Origin: LMUY01 sp965199165
Lineage (GTDB): Bacteria; Pseudomonadota; Alphaproteobacteria; Acetobacterales; Acetobacteraceae
Direction of reading: 5' to 3'
DNA: 64,000 bases
Assembly: GCA_965199165.1 (NCBI GenBank)
Contig: OZ240681.1
Span: 1,736,001 to 1,800,000, forward strand
The notes beneath the pieces are model-generated. The model did no database searches and was not told the origin of the DNA. It saw only the letters and a list, made by a program, of their open reading frames with translations. Numbering within the stretch: position 1 is the first letter of the stretch; each line of letters begins with the position of its first letter. Position numbers and translations under genes: made by a program. This document shows positions 25,213-34,068 of this stretch, piece by piece.

Positions 25213-26940
25213 CTACTCGCCCTGCTGGTTGCGGCGGCGGATGGCCGCCCCCAGGATGTCGCCCAGCGAGGCGCCGCTGTCGGACGTGCCGAACTCGGCC
25301 ACCGCCTGCTTGTCCTCCTCGATCTCGCGTCCCTTGATGGTGAGCGAGAGCTTGCGGGCGGCGCGGTCGATCGCGGTGATCTTGGCGTCCACCTTCTCGC
25401 CCACGGCGAAGCGGTCCGGACGCTGGTCGCCCTTGTCGCGCGCCAGTTCGGCCCGGCGGATGAACCCGGTCAACACCTCGTCCACCTTCACCTCGATGCC
25501 GTTGGCCTGGATCGCGGTGACGATGCAGGTCACGACCTCGCCCTTGTGCACGCGGCTGAGCGTGTCGGCCGCCGGATCGTCCTCCATCTGCTTGATGCCG
25601 AGCGAGATGCGCTCCTTCTCGACGTCGACGTCCAGCACCTTGGCGCGGACGACCTGGCCCTTCTCGAACTTGGCCATCGCCAGCTCGCCCGGCTCGTCCC
25701 ACGCGATGTCGGACATGTGGACCATGCCGTCGATGTCCGCGGACAGGCCGACGAACAACCCGAACTCGGTGATGTTGCGGATTTCGCCCTCGACCACGGC
25801 GCCCACCGGGTGCGTGTCGACGAACTCTTCCCACGGGTTGCGCTGCACCTGCTTGAGGCCCAGCGAGATGCGGCGCTTGGAGCTGTCCACGTCCAGCACC
25901 ATCACGTCCACCTCCTGGGAGGTGGAGACGATCTTGCCGGGGTGCACGTTCTTCTTGGTCCAGCTCATCTCGGAGACATGCACCAGGCCTTCGACGCCCG
26001 GCTCCAGCTCGACGAAGGCGCCGTAATCGGTGATGTTGGTGACGCGGCCGGTGTATTTCGCCCCTGGCGGGTACTTCGCCGCCACACCCTCCCACGGGTC
26101 GGCCTCCAGCTGCTTCATGCCCAGGCTGATGCGCTGGGTGTCCGCGTTGAAGCGGATGACCTGCACGCGGACCTGCTGGCCGATCTGCAACGCCTCGGAC
26201 GGGTGGTTGATGCGGCGCCACGCGACGTCGGTCACGTGCAGCAGGCCGTCCACGCCGCCCAGGTCGACGAAGGCGCCGTAGTCGGTGATGTTCTTCACCA
26301 CGCCGTCCAGGATCATGCCTTCCTTCAGGCCCTGGATCAGCTCGGACCGCTGCTCGGCCCGCGTCTCCTCCAGCACGGCGCGGCGGCTGACCACGATGTT
26401 GCCGCGAGCGCGGTCCATCTTCAGGATCTGGAATGGCTGCGGCGTGCCCATCAGCGGGCCCACGTCGCGCACCGGGCGAATGTCGACCTGGGAGCCGGGC
26501 AGGAACGCCACGGCGCCGCCGAGGTCGACGGTGAAGCCGCCCTTGACCCGGCCGTAGATGGTGCCGTTGACCCGCAGCTGTGCCTCGAACGCCTTTTCCA
26601 GGTTGGTCCAGGCCTCTTCGCGCCGCGCCTTCTCGCGCGACAGCACGATGGCGCCGTCACGGTCTTCGTAGCGCTCGACGAACAGCTCGATCAGGTCACC
26701 GGGCTTGACTTCGGGGGCGGCACCGGGCGGCCCGAACTCCTTCAGCGCGACGCGGCCCTCGCTCTTGAGGCCGACATCGACGATGGCGAACTCGTCGGTC
26801 AGGCGCAGGACGCGGCCGGTGACGACGGACCCGTCGAAGCCGGTATCCCGGCCAAGGGTCTCGTCGAGGAGGGAGGCGAAGTCTTCACCGCCCGGATTGT
26901 GGGACTTGGAATAGTCGTAGGCGACGGCCTGAGATGCCAT
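25213..26940 (-). CDS. rpsA: 30S ribosomal protein S1
   Basis: A 575-residue protein of six S1/OB-fold RNA-binding repeats, each visible by the pattern G-x-V-x-x-I-T-x-Y/F-G-A/L-F-V (for example NITDYGAFVDL, NITDYGAFVEL, NITEFGLFVGL). It binds mRNA and helps initiation. ATG 26940 is chosen because the family N-terminus (FASLLDE) follows closely; the frame stays open far upstream but that part is not conserved. It precedes sppA by three bases. Confidence 0.97.
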   Translation of the reverse strand: MASQAVAYDYSKSHNPGGEDFASLLDETLGRDTGFDGSVVTGRVLRLTDEFAIVDVGLKSEGRVALKEFGPPGAAPEVKPGDLIELFVERYEDRDGAIVLSREKARREEAWTNLEKAFEAQLRVNGTIYGRVKGGFTVDLGGAVAFLPGSQVDIRPVRDVGPLMGTPQPFQILKMDRARGNIVVSRRAVLEETRAEQRSELIQGLKEGMILDGVVKNITDYGAFVDLGGVDGLLHVTDVAWRRINHPSEALQIGQQVRVQVIRFNADTQRISLGMKQLEADPWEGVAAKYPPGAKYTGRVTNITDYGAFVELEPGVEGLVHVSEMSWTKKNVHPGKIVSTSQEVDVMVLDVDSSKRRISLGLKQVQRNPWEEFVDTHPVGAVVEGEIRNITEFGLFVGLSADIDGMVHMSDIAWDEPGELAMAKFEKGQVVRAKVLDVDVEKERISLGIKQMEDDPAADTLSRVHKGEVVTCIVTAIQANGIEVKVDEVLTGFIRRAELARDKGDQRPDRFAVGEKVDAKITAIDRAARKLSLTIKGREIEEDKQAVAEFGTSDSGASLGDILGAAIRRRNQQGE

Positions 26941-27073
26941 GTGAGGTGCGTTCTTCCTGGTAGGGCGCCACTGCGCCGGTGTTTGCGCGCCTGGAGGGGA
27001 GCGACTTGCCCATGCATGGTGGGCCGGGTTTACGGAGGTCGTGCGCGGAAGAACACGACTCTGCCGGGCAGAG

Positions 27074-27724
27074 TCAAGGGAAACCGCGCGGGGGAAAAAG
27101 CCCTCTCCTTTCGGGAGAGGGAGCAGCGTTTCGCACGGTGACAAGCGCGGCAGCGAACGCCTGGTCCGGGTCCATTCCCGTCGTGTCCAGCACGGTGGCA
27201 TCGGACGCCGGCCGCAGCGGGGCGGTGGAGCGGTGGGAGTCCTGCTCGTCCCTGGCACGCAACTCGGCGGTGACCGTCGCCAGCGACGCCGCATGCTGTT
27301 CACGCCAGCGGCGTTCCGCACGGGCTTCCACGCTGGCTGTCACGAACAGCTTCACGTCGGCGTCGGGGAAGATGACGGTGCCGATGTCCCGCCCATCCAG
27401 CACCGCGCCACTCCTGGCGGCGAAACTGCGTTGAAACGCCAGCAGCGCCGCCCGCACCGCGGGCACCGCCGCGACCAGGCTGGCGGCTTGGTCCGCCTGC
27501 GGGCCACGCAGATCCAGCCGTGCCAGGTCCTGCGGCACCAGCGCTTCGGCATGGGCCTGGGCCGCGGCCGGGTCGGCCGGGTCGGCGCCTGCCTCCAGCA
27601 CGCGGCGCCCCACCGCGCGGTATAGCAGCCCCGTGTCCAGGTAGGGCAGGCCAAGCTCCTGCGCCAGGCGCCGCGCCAGCGTCCCCTTGCCGGCCGCGGC
27701 CGGGCCGTCGATCGCGATGATCAC
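27074..27724 (-). CDS. cmk: Cytidylate kinase
   Basis: A 216-residue kinase that phosphorylates CMP and dCMP. The P-loop is GPAAAGKGT (residues 7-15), the CMP site is seen in YLDTGLLYRAV and LDGRDIGTVIFPDAD. The normal family end falls near residue 198 (VTVRNA). The last 18 or so residues (from SPERRG) are encoded by a palindromic repeat, and the stop lies beyond that repeat's hairpin and T-run. ATG 27724 overlaps the aroA stop (ATGA). Confidence 0.95.
   Translation of the reverse strand: MIIAIDGPAAAGKGTLARRLAQELGLPYLDTGLLYRAVGRRVLEAGADPADPAAAQAHAEALVPQDLARLDLRGPQADQAASLVAAVPAVRAALLAFQRSFAARSGAVLDGRDIGTVIFPDADVKLFVTASVEARAERRWREQHAASLATVTAELRARDEQDSHRSTAPLRPASDATVLDTTGMDPDQAFAAALVTVRNAAPSPERRGLFPPRGFP
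27095..27121 (-). terminator. Rho-independent terminator made by palindromic repeat, copy C
   Basis: On the minus strand the stem CCCTCTCC / GGAGAGGG (bases 27121 to 27101, loop of five) is followed by C and five Ts (27099-27095). This is the clearest intrinsic terminator in the window. It lies inside the cmk reading frame, 19 bases before the cmk stop. Confidence 0.75.
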
Positions 27725-29043
27725 GCGATGTCCGCCCCCAGCCCGCGCAACAGGGCGGCGAAGCCGGGAAAGCTCGTCTCGATGAACGCCGCGTCATCCA
27801 CCGCCACGGGCGCCTGCGCGGCCAACCCCATCACCAGGGCGCTCATCGCCAGGCGATGGTCCATGTGGGTCGCCACCGTGCAGCCGCCGGGCAGGGTCGT
27901 CATCCCCTGCACCAACAGGTCGTCCCCCTCGACCGCGACCTCCGCGCCCGCTGCCCGCAGCATGGCGGCGGTCGCGGCGAGGCGGTCGCTTTCCTTCACC
28001 CGCAACTCGCCCAGGCCGCGCATCCGCGTCGTGCCGGCGGCCGTCGCGGCGATGACCGCGAGGATGGGATACTCGTCGATCATGGCCGGGGCGCGGCCCG
28101 GCGGCACGTCGACCCCGCGCAACGCACCGTAGCGCACCGTCAGGTCGCCCACCGCCTCGCCGCCCGCCACGCGCTCCCCGGTCACCACCAGGTCGGCGCC
28201 CATCTCCCGCAAGGTGGCCAGCAACCCGGTGCGCAACGGGTTCAGCCCCACGCCGAGGACCGTGACGGCGGAGTCCGGCACCAGCAGCGCCGCTGCGACC
28301 GGAAAGGCGGCGGAGGACGGGTCACCCGGCACGACCACGTCGCGGGCGCGCAGCTCGGGCTGCCCCACCAGGGTGACCACCCGGCCGGGGCCCTGCGCCG
28401 CGATGGTCACCTCGGCCCCGAAATGACGCAGCATGGCCTCGGAGTGGTCGCGCGTGGCCGCCGGTTCCTCCACCACGGTGTGGCCGGGCGCGTTCAACCC
28501 GGCGAGCAGGACCGCGGACTTCACCTGCGCCGAGGCCACCGGCACCCGGTAGCGGATCGGGGTGGCGTCCCGCGCGCCCTGGATCGCCAGCGGCAGCCGC
28601 CCGCCCTCGCGCGCCGAGAACCGGGCGCCGCACAGCGACAGCGGCTCCGTCACCCGGCGCATCGGGCGGCGCCGCAGGCTCGCATCCCCGGTCATGACGG
28701 CGAACAGGTCGTGGCTGGCCAGCATCCCGGCCAGCAAGCGGGCGGCGGTGCCCGAATTGCCCATGTCCAGCACGTCCGCCGGCTCCGCCAGGCCGCCGAT
28801 GCCGCGGCCGGCGACCCGCCACACCGGCCCGTCCTGCACCACGCTCGCGCCCAGGGCGCGCAGCGCCGCCGCGGTGCGCAGCACGTCCTCCCCCTCCAGC
28901 AGCCCGTCGATCCGGGTCTCGCCCACCGCCAGCGCGGCGAACATCAACGCCCGGTGGCTGATCGACTTGTCGCCCGGCACCTCCACGCGGCCGCGGAGCG
29001 GGCCGGGGGGGCGGCGTGCCGTCAGGGGCTGGAGCGATGCCAT
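27721..29043 (-). CDS. aroA: 3-Phosphoshikimate 1-carboxyvinyltransferase (EPSP synthase), class II-like
   Basis: A 440-residue enzyme joining phosphoenolpyruvate to shikimate-3-phosphate. Sequence motifs match class II enzymes: GDKSISHRAL (residues 24-33), SAQVKSA, and RDHSEAML. The phosphoenolpyruvate loop reads MGNSGTAARL with Gly98. The C-terminal KESDRLAA is present. It overlaps cmk by four bases and heads the aroA-cmk unit. aroE of the same pathway is at 5.5-6.3 kb. Confidence 0.97.
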   Translation of the reverse strand: MASLQPLTARRPPGPLRGRVEVPGDKSISHRALMFAALAVGETRIDGLLEGEDVLRTAAALRALGASVVQDGPVWRVAGRGIGGLAEPADVLDMGNSGTAARLLAGMLASHDLFAVMTGDASLRRRPMRRVTEPLSLCGARFSAREGGRLPLAIQGARDATPIRYRVPVASAQVKSAVLLAGLNAPGHTVVEEPAATRDHSEAMLRHFGAEVTIAAQGPGRVVTLVGQPELRARDVVVPGDPSSAAFPVAAALLVPDSAVTVLGVGLNPLRTGLLATLREMGADLVVTGERVAGGEAVGDLTVRYGALRGVDVPPGRAPAMIDEYPILAVIAATAAGTTRMRGLGELRVKESDRLAATAAMLRAAGAEVAVEGDDLLVQGMTTLPGGCTVATHMDHRLAMSALVMGLAAQAPVAVDDAAFIETSFPGFAALLRGLGADIA

Positions 29044-29166
29044 CGATCGGGGCGCTTAGCAGGGGTGCCCGGTTTTGAACAGGTCGGCGGTTTGACACGG
29101 CAGTCAGTCGATGGCATGGGGCGCGCCCTCTGGCGATTGCGTCGGAATGCGAGGGAGTGCTGCTGC

Positions 29167-29496
29167 ATGCCGAAGCCGGAACTCGGTACCAAGCGAGTGT
29201 GCGTGGCATGCGGCGCCCGGTTCTACGACCTGCAGAAGGCTCCCGCGATCTGCCCCAAATGCGGCACCGAACAGCCAGCCGAGGCGACGCGCACCCGCCG
29301 GACCGGCGGCAACGTCGTCGAGGACAAGCGCCCGAAGAAGCCGCCGGTGGCCGACGACGCGGATGTCGAGGTGGAAGCGGCCGAGGACGAGGCGGAAGAG
29401 GACGTGATCGAGGACGCCTCCGACCTCGAGGATGATGCCGACGCCATTCCCGACGAGATCGAAGTCGAACCCGACGGCGACGACACGGAGCGGTAG
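29167..29496 (+). CDS. FYDLN-acid-domain protein (TIGR02300-type zinc ribbon with acidic tail)
   Basis: A 109-residue protein. The first 40 residues hold a zinc ribbon (CVACGARFYD ... CPKCG) with the family's FYDL motif. The last 55 residues are almost entirely Asp/Glu with few Ala/Val, so the tail is disordered and strongly acidic. The family is found in alphaproteobacteria next to aroA, as here, and has no known function. It is divergent from aroA. Confidence 0.9.
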   Translation: MPKPELGTKRVCVACGARFYDLQKAPAICPKCGTEQPAEATRTRRTGGNVVEDKRPKKPPVADDADVEVEAAEDEAEEDVIEDASDLEDDADAIPDEIEVEPDGDDTER

Positions 29497-29517
29497 CGGC
29501 GTTCCCGGCCTTCCGGC

Positions 29518-30258
29518 TCAGCCGGAGGGCTGCGCCCAGTCCACCATCGCCTGCATCAACTCGATCTGCCGTAGCTTCAGCTGGCCGCCGCGCAACTCGA
29601 ACAGCCGGTCCCGGCGGATTTGCTGCAGCGTGCGGTTGATGTGCACGACGCTGAGGCCGAGCGCGTCAGCCAGCACCTCCTGCGTGACGGGAACGGCGAA
29701 CCCGTCATCCACCACCTGTCCCACGACGGCCAACCGGCTGCGGAACTCCAGCATCAGGTGGACGACCCGCTCATACGCGGTCTGCCGGCCAAGCCGCACG
29801 ACATGGTCGCGCATCCGGACGTCCTCCATGTAGGCGATATGTTGGATCGCCTGCGACAACCCCGGCATGGCTGAAGCGGCGCCATCGGCGGCCGGCAGCA
29901 GCAGCCTGGCGTCGGCGACCGTCACAGGCGTCAGCGCCGCCGCCGTCTGGGAGGCCAGCATGTTGCTGCGGGTGACCGACCCGATGATGTCGCCGGGCAA
30001 CAGGAAGCCGATGATCTGCCGCCGCCCATCTCCCAGCAACCGCTGGTAGCACGCCCATCCCGCCAGCAAGACCTGCGGCGGCTGCACGCGTCCCTCGATG
30101 CAGAGTTCGGTCTGCGCCGGGAAGGACCGGGCATGTGCGGCGACGTCCCGAAGGACGGCCCGCTCCAGAGGAGAGAGCCGCGCGATGGCGGACATGCGCA
30201 TCAGCACGGCGCTGTCCGCCTCCGGCAAATCGCTTTGCTTCGCGAACGACCACATCAT
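29518..30258 (-). CDS. Crp/Fnr-family transcriptional regulator
   Basis: A 246-residue regulator. The N-terminal cyclic-nucleotide-binding-type beta roll (GRRQIIGFLLPGDIIG) is followed by a long helix and a C-terminal winged HTH (VTQEVLADALGLSVVHINRTL). It lacks the N-terminal cysteine cluster of oxygen-sensing FNR, so the signal is unknown. ATG 30258 or 30255 is the start; longer frames are Arg-rich and unconvincing. It converges with the FYDLN gene and has a 333-base upstream region. Confidence 0.88.
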   Translation of the reverse strand: MMWSFAKQSDLPEADSAVLMRMSAIARLSPLERAVLRDVAAHARSFPAQTELCIEGRVQPPQVLLAGWACYQRLLGDGRRQIIGFLLPGDIIGSVTRSNMLASQTAAALTPVTVADARLLLPAADGAASAMPGLSQAIQHIAYMEDVRMRDHVVRLGRQTAYERVVHLMLEFRSRLAVVGQVVDDGFAVPVTQEVLADALGLSVVHINRTLQQIRRDRLFELRGGQLKLRQIELMQAMVDWAQPSG

Positions 30259-30591
30259 GCGCCGGCTGGCAGTGCCCCGTCGGTCACGGCGCCGCCTTCG
30301 GCAGACCGAGCGCGGCGGCGTCCTGGAAGGGCAAGGCGATGCACTCCGCCTGGTGCCACCCAAGTCGCGCCGGCTCCTGACGTTTGCGGGACGTCCTGTT
30401 CGATCAAATCGCGTCCGATGCTCTGTCGTTGAGGTTGAGGTTCGCCAACAATCCGGCGGGTCAACTGGTCGCCGCCCACAACGCGCGTCGATGCGTAGGA
30501 TGAGGCCGGGCACGACATGTTGTTCATCGCCTGGACGGCACGTTCATGGCCGGACTGCGCCGGCGAAAGCGACAGCTCGCTTCCAGCCGGT
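30259..30591. other. 333-base non-coding stretch upstream of the Crp/Fnr gene
   Basis: No supported reading frame. On the minus strand a single TTGAT half-site (in GATTTGATCGAAC near 30395-30407) resembles half an FNR/Crp box, but the second half is missing. I see no other structure. Confidence 0.4.
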
Positions 30592-31377
30592 TCATCGCTC
30601 CCGCCGCACCGCGCTTTCGTGCCAGCGGTGCAGGACCAGCCAGGAGACCAGGCTGGTCAGCCCGTAGATGACGATCCCGCTCAGCGACAGCAGCACGAGG
30701 GCGGCGTACATGCGCGGGACGTCGAGACGGTAGCCGCTTTCCAGGATGCGGTAGGCCAGGCCTGTGCCGGCCGCCGCCGTGCCGGCGGTGAACTCCGCCA
30801 CCACGGCGCCGATCAGGCTCAGCCCGCCGGCGATCCGCAGGCCCGCCAGGAAATACGGCATGGCCGCCGGCAGCCGCAGGTACCACAGCACCTGGCCGCG
30901 CCGCGCATCGTAGAGCTGCATCAGCTCCATCATGTTGGAATCGACCGAGTTGAGCCCGAGCGTGGTGTTCGACAGCACCGGGAAGAACGCCACCAGCCAG
31001 GCACAGATCAGCAGCGCCAGCTGCGTGTCGCGCACGTAGATCAGGATCAGCGGCGCGACCGCCACGATCGGCGTCACCTGGAGGATCACGGCGTAGGGGA
31101 ACAGGCTGGCCTCTACCCAGCGGGACTGCGCGAACAGGATGGCCAGGCCGCCGCCGCCCAGCACCGCCGCGGCCAGGGCCATGCCCGCCACCTCCAGCGT
31201 GACCAGCAGGGAAGCGGACAGCGTGCCCCAGTCCTGCAGCAGCTTGGCCGCGATGGTCAGCGGGCCGGGCAGGATGTAGGGCGGGATGCCCTGCACCCGC
31301 ACCAGCGCCTCCCATGCCGCCAGCACCACCAGGCCGACCAGGACGGGCAGCAGGCCGAGCGCCGCGCGGCTACGCAT
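30592..31377 (-). CDS. ABC transporter permease, NitT/TauT/ThiX type
   Basis: A 261-residue inner-membrane protein with about six helices. The EAA-like loop that contacts the ATPase is MELMQLYDARRGQVLWYLRLPAAMPYF, recognised around the conserved G-x-x-x-x-x-x-x-LP spacing. It is the last gene of a three-gene importer and overlaps the ATPase stop by eight bases. Confidence 0.9.
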   Translation of the reverse strand: MRSRAALGLLPVLVGLVVLAAWEALVRVQGIPPYILPGPLTIAAKLLQDWGTLSASLLVTLEVAGMALAAAVLGGGGLAILFAQSRWVEASLFPYAVILQVTPIVAVAPLILIYVRDTQLALLICAWLVAFFPVLSNTTLGLNSVDSNMMELMQLYDARRGQVLWYLRLPAAMPYFLAGLRIAGGLSLIGAVVAEFTAGTAAAGTGLAYRILESGYRLDVPRMYAALVLLSLSGIVIYGLTSLVSWLVLHRWHESAVRRER

Positions 31378-32116
31378 GCATGGCGGCCTTCAGCGCGGCC
31401 GATGCCGCCTGGCAATCCGCCATGTAGCCCGGCGAGGTGCGGTAGGCCTCCGTTCGGGCGTGCGGCGGCTGCACCGGGAGGTCGGCCGCCACCCGCCCCG
31501 GCCGCGGCGCCATCACCACGATGCGGCTGGACAGATAGACCGACTCGTACACGCTGTGGGTGACGAAGACGACCGTCAGCCCCTGCGTGTCCCACAGCCG
31601 CAGCAAGTCGTCGTTCAGCGCCGCGCGGGTGATCTCGTCCAGCGCGGCGAAGGGCTCGTCCATCAGCAACAGCTCCGGCCGGGTGGCAAGCGCGCGCGCG
31701 ATGGAGACGCGCATCTTCATGCCGCCCGAAAGCTGCCGCGGATAGGCGCGCTCGAACCCGGCAAGTCCCACCTGCGCGAGCGTCTCCGCTATGCGCGGTG
31801 CGGCCTGCGCCCGCCGCAGCCCCGCCAGTTGCAGCGGCAGGCGCACGTTGTCCCACACCGTGCGCCAGGGCATCAGCGTCGGGTCCTGGAACACGAAGCC
31901 GAGCCGGGCGCTGCTGCGCTGCACGGTGCCCGCGCTCGGCGCCGCCAGCCCGGCGAGGAGGCGCAGCGCGGTCGACTTGCCGCAGCCCGAGGGGCCGAGC
32001 AGGCTGAGGAACTCGCCCCGCCTCACGTCCAGATCCATTCCGTCCAGCGCCACCGTGCCGCTGGCGAACGTCTTGCGCACGCCGTGCAGGCGCAGCAGCG
32101 TCTCGCCCGCGGTCAG
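31370..32116 (-). CDS. ABC transporter ATP-binding protein, NitT/TauT/ThiZ type
   Basis: About 248 residues. Walker A is GPSGCGKST, the signature LSGGMKMRVSIARAL, Walker B LLLMDEPFAALD and the switch His in FVTHSVYES. The nucleotide-binding fold needs the strand LLRLHGVRKTF. The only standard start (GTG 32080) lies inside that strand, so CTG 32116, overlapping the stop of the binding protein (CTGA), is the likely start. It drives the importer formed with the flanking binding protein and permease. Confidence 0.9.
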   Translation of the reverse strand: MTAGETLLRLHGVRKTFASGTVALDGMDLDVRRGEFLSLLGPSGCGKSTALRLLAGLAAPSAGTVQRSSARLGFVFQDPTLMPWRTVWDNVRLPLQLAGLRRAQAAPRIAETLAQVGLAGFERAYPRQLSGGMKMRVSIARALATRPELLLMDEPFAALDEITRAALNDDLLRLWDTQGLTVVFVTHSVYESVYLSSRIVVMAPRPGRVAADLPVQPPHARTEAYRTSPGYMADCQAASAALKAAMHA

Positions 32117-33102
32117 GGCTTGGCGGCCATGCCGTATTTCGCGTCGACGAATTGCAGCGTGTAGGCCCGGTGGTAGTCGAGGTCCGGCTTGTACAGCCCG
32201 GCCGCCACCATCGTGTCGAAGAAGCCCTTCCAGCGCGCGTCCGTCATCGCGCCGATGCCGAGCGTCAGCGCGTCGCCGGACTCGACGATGCCGTAGCGCC
32301 GCATCACCGCCACGGAGTTGTCCAGCACGTCCTGCCCGATGTCCGGGTTGTCCTTGCGGATGAGCGCGTCGCCGGGCGCCGGGTCATCCAGGTAGCTGCG
32401 CCAGCCCTCGATCGAAGCCTCGACGAAGGCGCGCACCACCTCCGGCCGCTGCTCCACCCGACGCGTCTGCGCCAGGATCACGGTGGAATAGCCCTGGTAG
32501 CCGTTGTCGGCCAGCAGGTTCACCACCGGCTTGATCCCGCTCGCCTTCTCGATCTGATAAGGTTCGGAGGAGACGAAGCCCATTTCGATCGCCGCCTTGT
32601 CTGCCAGGAAAGGCGCCACGGAGAAGTTGTAGGGGCGGATCTGGTCGTCGGTGAAGCCGTACTTCGCCTTCAGGAACAGCCAGGAGCCGGTGCGGTTGGC
32701 CGCCGACATCATGATCGGCCGCCCCTTCATGGCGGCGATCGTGTCCGCCCCGGTGCCCGGATGGGACAGCAGCACCTCCGGGTCCTTCTGGAAGAACGCG
32801 GCCACGGCGAGCACCGGGATGTCCTGCTGCACCATCGCCATGGCGGCGAAGCTGCCGGAGGACAGCTGGAAGTCGACCAGCCCGGCCGCCACCTGCTGCG
32901 GCGGGTTGGTCTGCGGCCCGCCCATGCGGATTGTCACGTCCAGCCCGTGCGCCTTGTAGTAGCCCTTCGCCAGCGCCTGGTAGAAGCCGCCATGCTCCGC
33001 CTCCGCCAGCCAGTCGGTGCCGAAGACGACGGCGGTCTGGGCCAAGGCCGGGCTGGCGAAGGCGACGGGGGCGGCGAGCAGCATCCAGCGGCGAAGGGGC
33101 AT
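32113..33102 (-). CDS. ABC transporter substrate-binding protein, ThiY/NMT1-like
   Basis: A 329-residue periplasmic protein with a Sec signal peptide (cut after ALAQ near residue 22). The start of the mature part (FGTDWLAEAEHGGFYQALAKG, noted as DWLAEAEHGGFY) matches the NMT1/THI5-like group that binds pyrimidine precursors of thiamine, riboflavin-type or related heterocycles. No TPP riboswitch is seen upstream, so a thiamine role is unproven. It is the first gene of the importer. Confidence 0.9.
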   Translation of the reverse strand: MPLRRWMLLAAPVAFASPALAQTAVVFGTDWLAEAEHGGFYQALAKGYYKAHGLDVTIRMGGPQTNPPQQVAAGLVDFQLSSGSFAAMAMVQQDIPVLAVAAFFQKDPEVLLSHPGTGADTIAAMKGRPIMMSAANRTGSWLFLKAKYGFTDDQIRPYNFSVAPFLADKAAIEMGFVSSEPYQIEKASGIKPVVNLLADNGYQGYSTVILAQTRRVEQRPEVVRAFVEASIEGWRSYLDDPAPGDALIRKDNPDIGQDVLDNSVAVMRRYGIVESGDALTLGIGAMTDARWKGFFDTMVAAGLYKPDLDYHRAYTLQFVDAKYGMAAKP

Positions 33103-33197
33103 GCGGTGCGTCCTGCAGCGATCGGATGCACCCTAAACGATATGGCCTGCCGTGGTCACGTCGCGTGGCGGGGTTTCCTGCCGGCGCGAGGGTCCTC

Positions 33198-33923
33198 CTA
33201 CGGGCCTTGCCAGACGTGGAAGCCGGCCGCCGGCGGTTCGACGTGGTAGCCATGCGCGGACGGCTCCACCTTGAAGCCGGGCCGGATCGCCGGCATCGCG
33301 GCAGCTGCGCCCGCAACCGGCGGCAGGGCGAGGTCGACCGCCGCGGCGCCGGCCCGCGGCACGTGGACGTCGACGCGCATGCTGTCGAGGTCGCTGCGGC
33401 TCAACCACCAGATCTGGCTCGGATGGGCCGTGACCATCTTCCCGAGGATCGCGTCCGGCACGCCGTACTCGGCCAGCCGCCGCGCCATCAGGACGGTCGC
33501 CGCCTGCGCGTCCGGCGTGTCGGTCCCGCGATAGGAGGCGCTGTGCACGCCGACCAGCGCCGTCGTGCTGGCGAACAGGTGCGATCCGGCTGCGAACACG
33601 ATGACGCAGGCGGAGGCGCATTTCGCACCATCCCCCACCATGGTGGGCAGCTGGGCCTCCCGCACGCTGGTTGCCATCCGCAGGCCCTCCTCCAGGTCGC
33701 CGCCCGGACTGTCGAGCGACAGCGCGGCGAGGCGGGCGCCCGGCGGCAAGGCACGGAGGGCGGCATGCAACTGCTCGTCATCCCCGAGCCTGACCTCGCC
33801 CGACGCTGCCAGGATGCCGGCGCTCCCCGTTCCGGACACCGGATAGTAGGCGAACCGCATGGCGAAGGCAGCCTGTGGCAGGAGCAGGAGCAGGCCAACG
33901 ACCTGGCGGATTCGCACGCGCAT
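33198..33923 (-). CDS. Periplasmic ClpP/crotonase-fold protein
   Basis: A 241-residue protein with a signal peptide (residues 1-21). The fold is shown by LDSPGGDLEEG, then CASACVIVFAAG with candidate nucleophile Ser104, and VGVHSA with candidate His127. These match the ClpP-like serine site, in the COG3904-type secreted group. Two Cys (102, 106) flank the Ser and could form a disulfide. The C-terminal 60 residues are Pro/Ala/Val-rich. Substrate unknown. ATG 33923 is used as it leads straight into the signal peptide. Confidence 0.8.
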   Translation of the reverse strand: MRVRIRQVVGLLLLLPQAAFAMRFAYYPVSGTGSAGILAASGEVRLGDDEQLHAALRALPPGARLAALSLDSPGGDLEEGLRMATSVREAQLPTMVGDGAKCASACVIVFAAGSHLFASTTALVGVHSASYRGTDTPDAQAATVLMARRLAEYGVPDAILGKMVTAHPSQIWWLSRSDLDSMRVDVHVPRAGAAAVDLALPPVAGAAAAMPAIRPGFKVEPSAHGYHVEPPAAGFHVWQGP

Positions 33924-34068
33924 GGATCCATTGCATCCAGCCGGGCTTAAAATCGCCTTAAAGCCGCCGTCAGCTTTGCCCAGCCGGCATCGCGGCGGCA
34001 CCTGGGATTGGACCTGATATCGTGACTACTCTCATCGCCGTCCGGAGCACCGCGCCGTGTGGGCAAGC

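Noticed and set aside
29044..29166. Possible tRNA gene between aroA and the FYDLN protein, as in some relatives
   Set aside because: No T-loop sequence or cloverleaf pairing could be found on either strand.
30390..30410. FNR/Crp binding site before the Crp/Fnr-like gene
   Set aside because: Only one TTGAT half-site is present, with no matching ATCAA at the right distance.
33103..33197. Possible TPP riboswitch before the ThiY-like binding protein
   Set aside because: Neither the CTGAGA element nor the GATAATGCC-type element is present in the leader.
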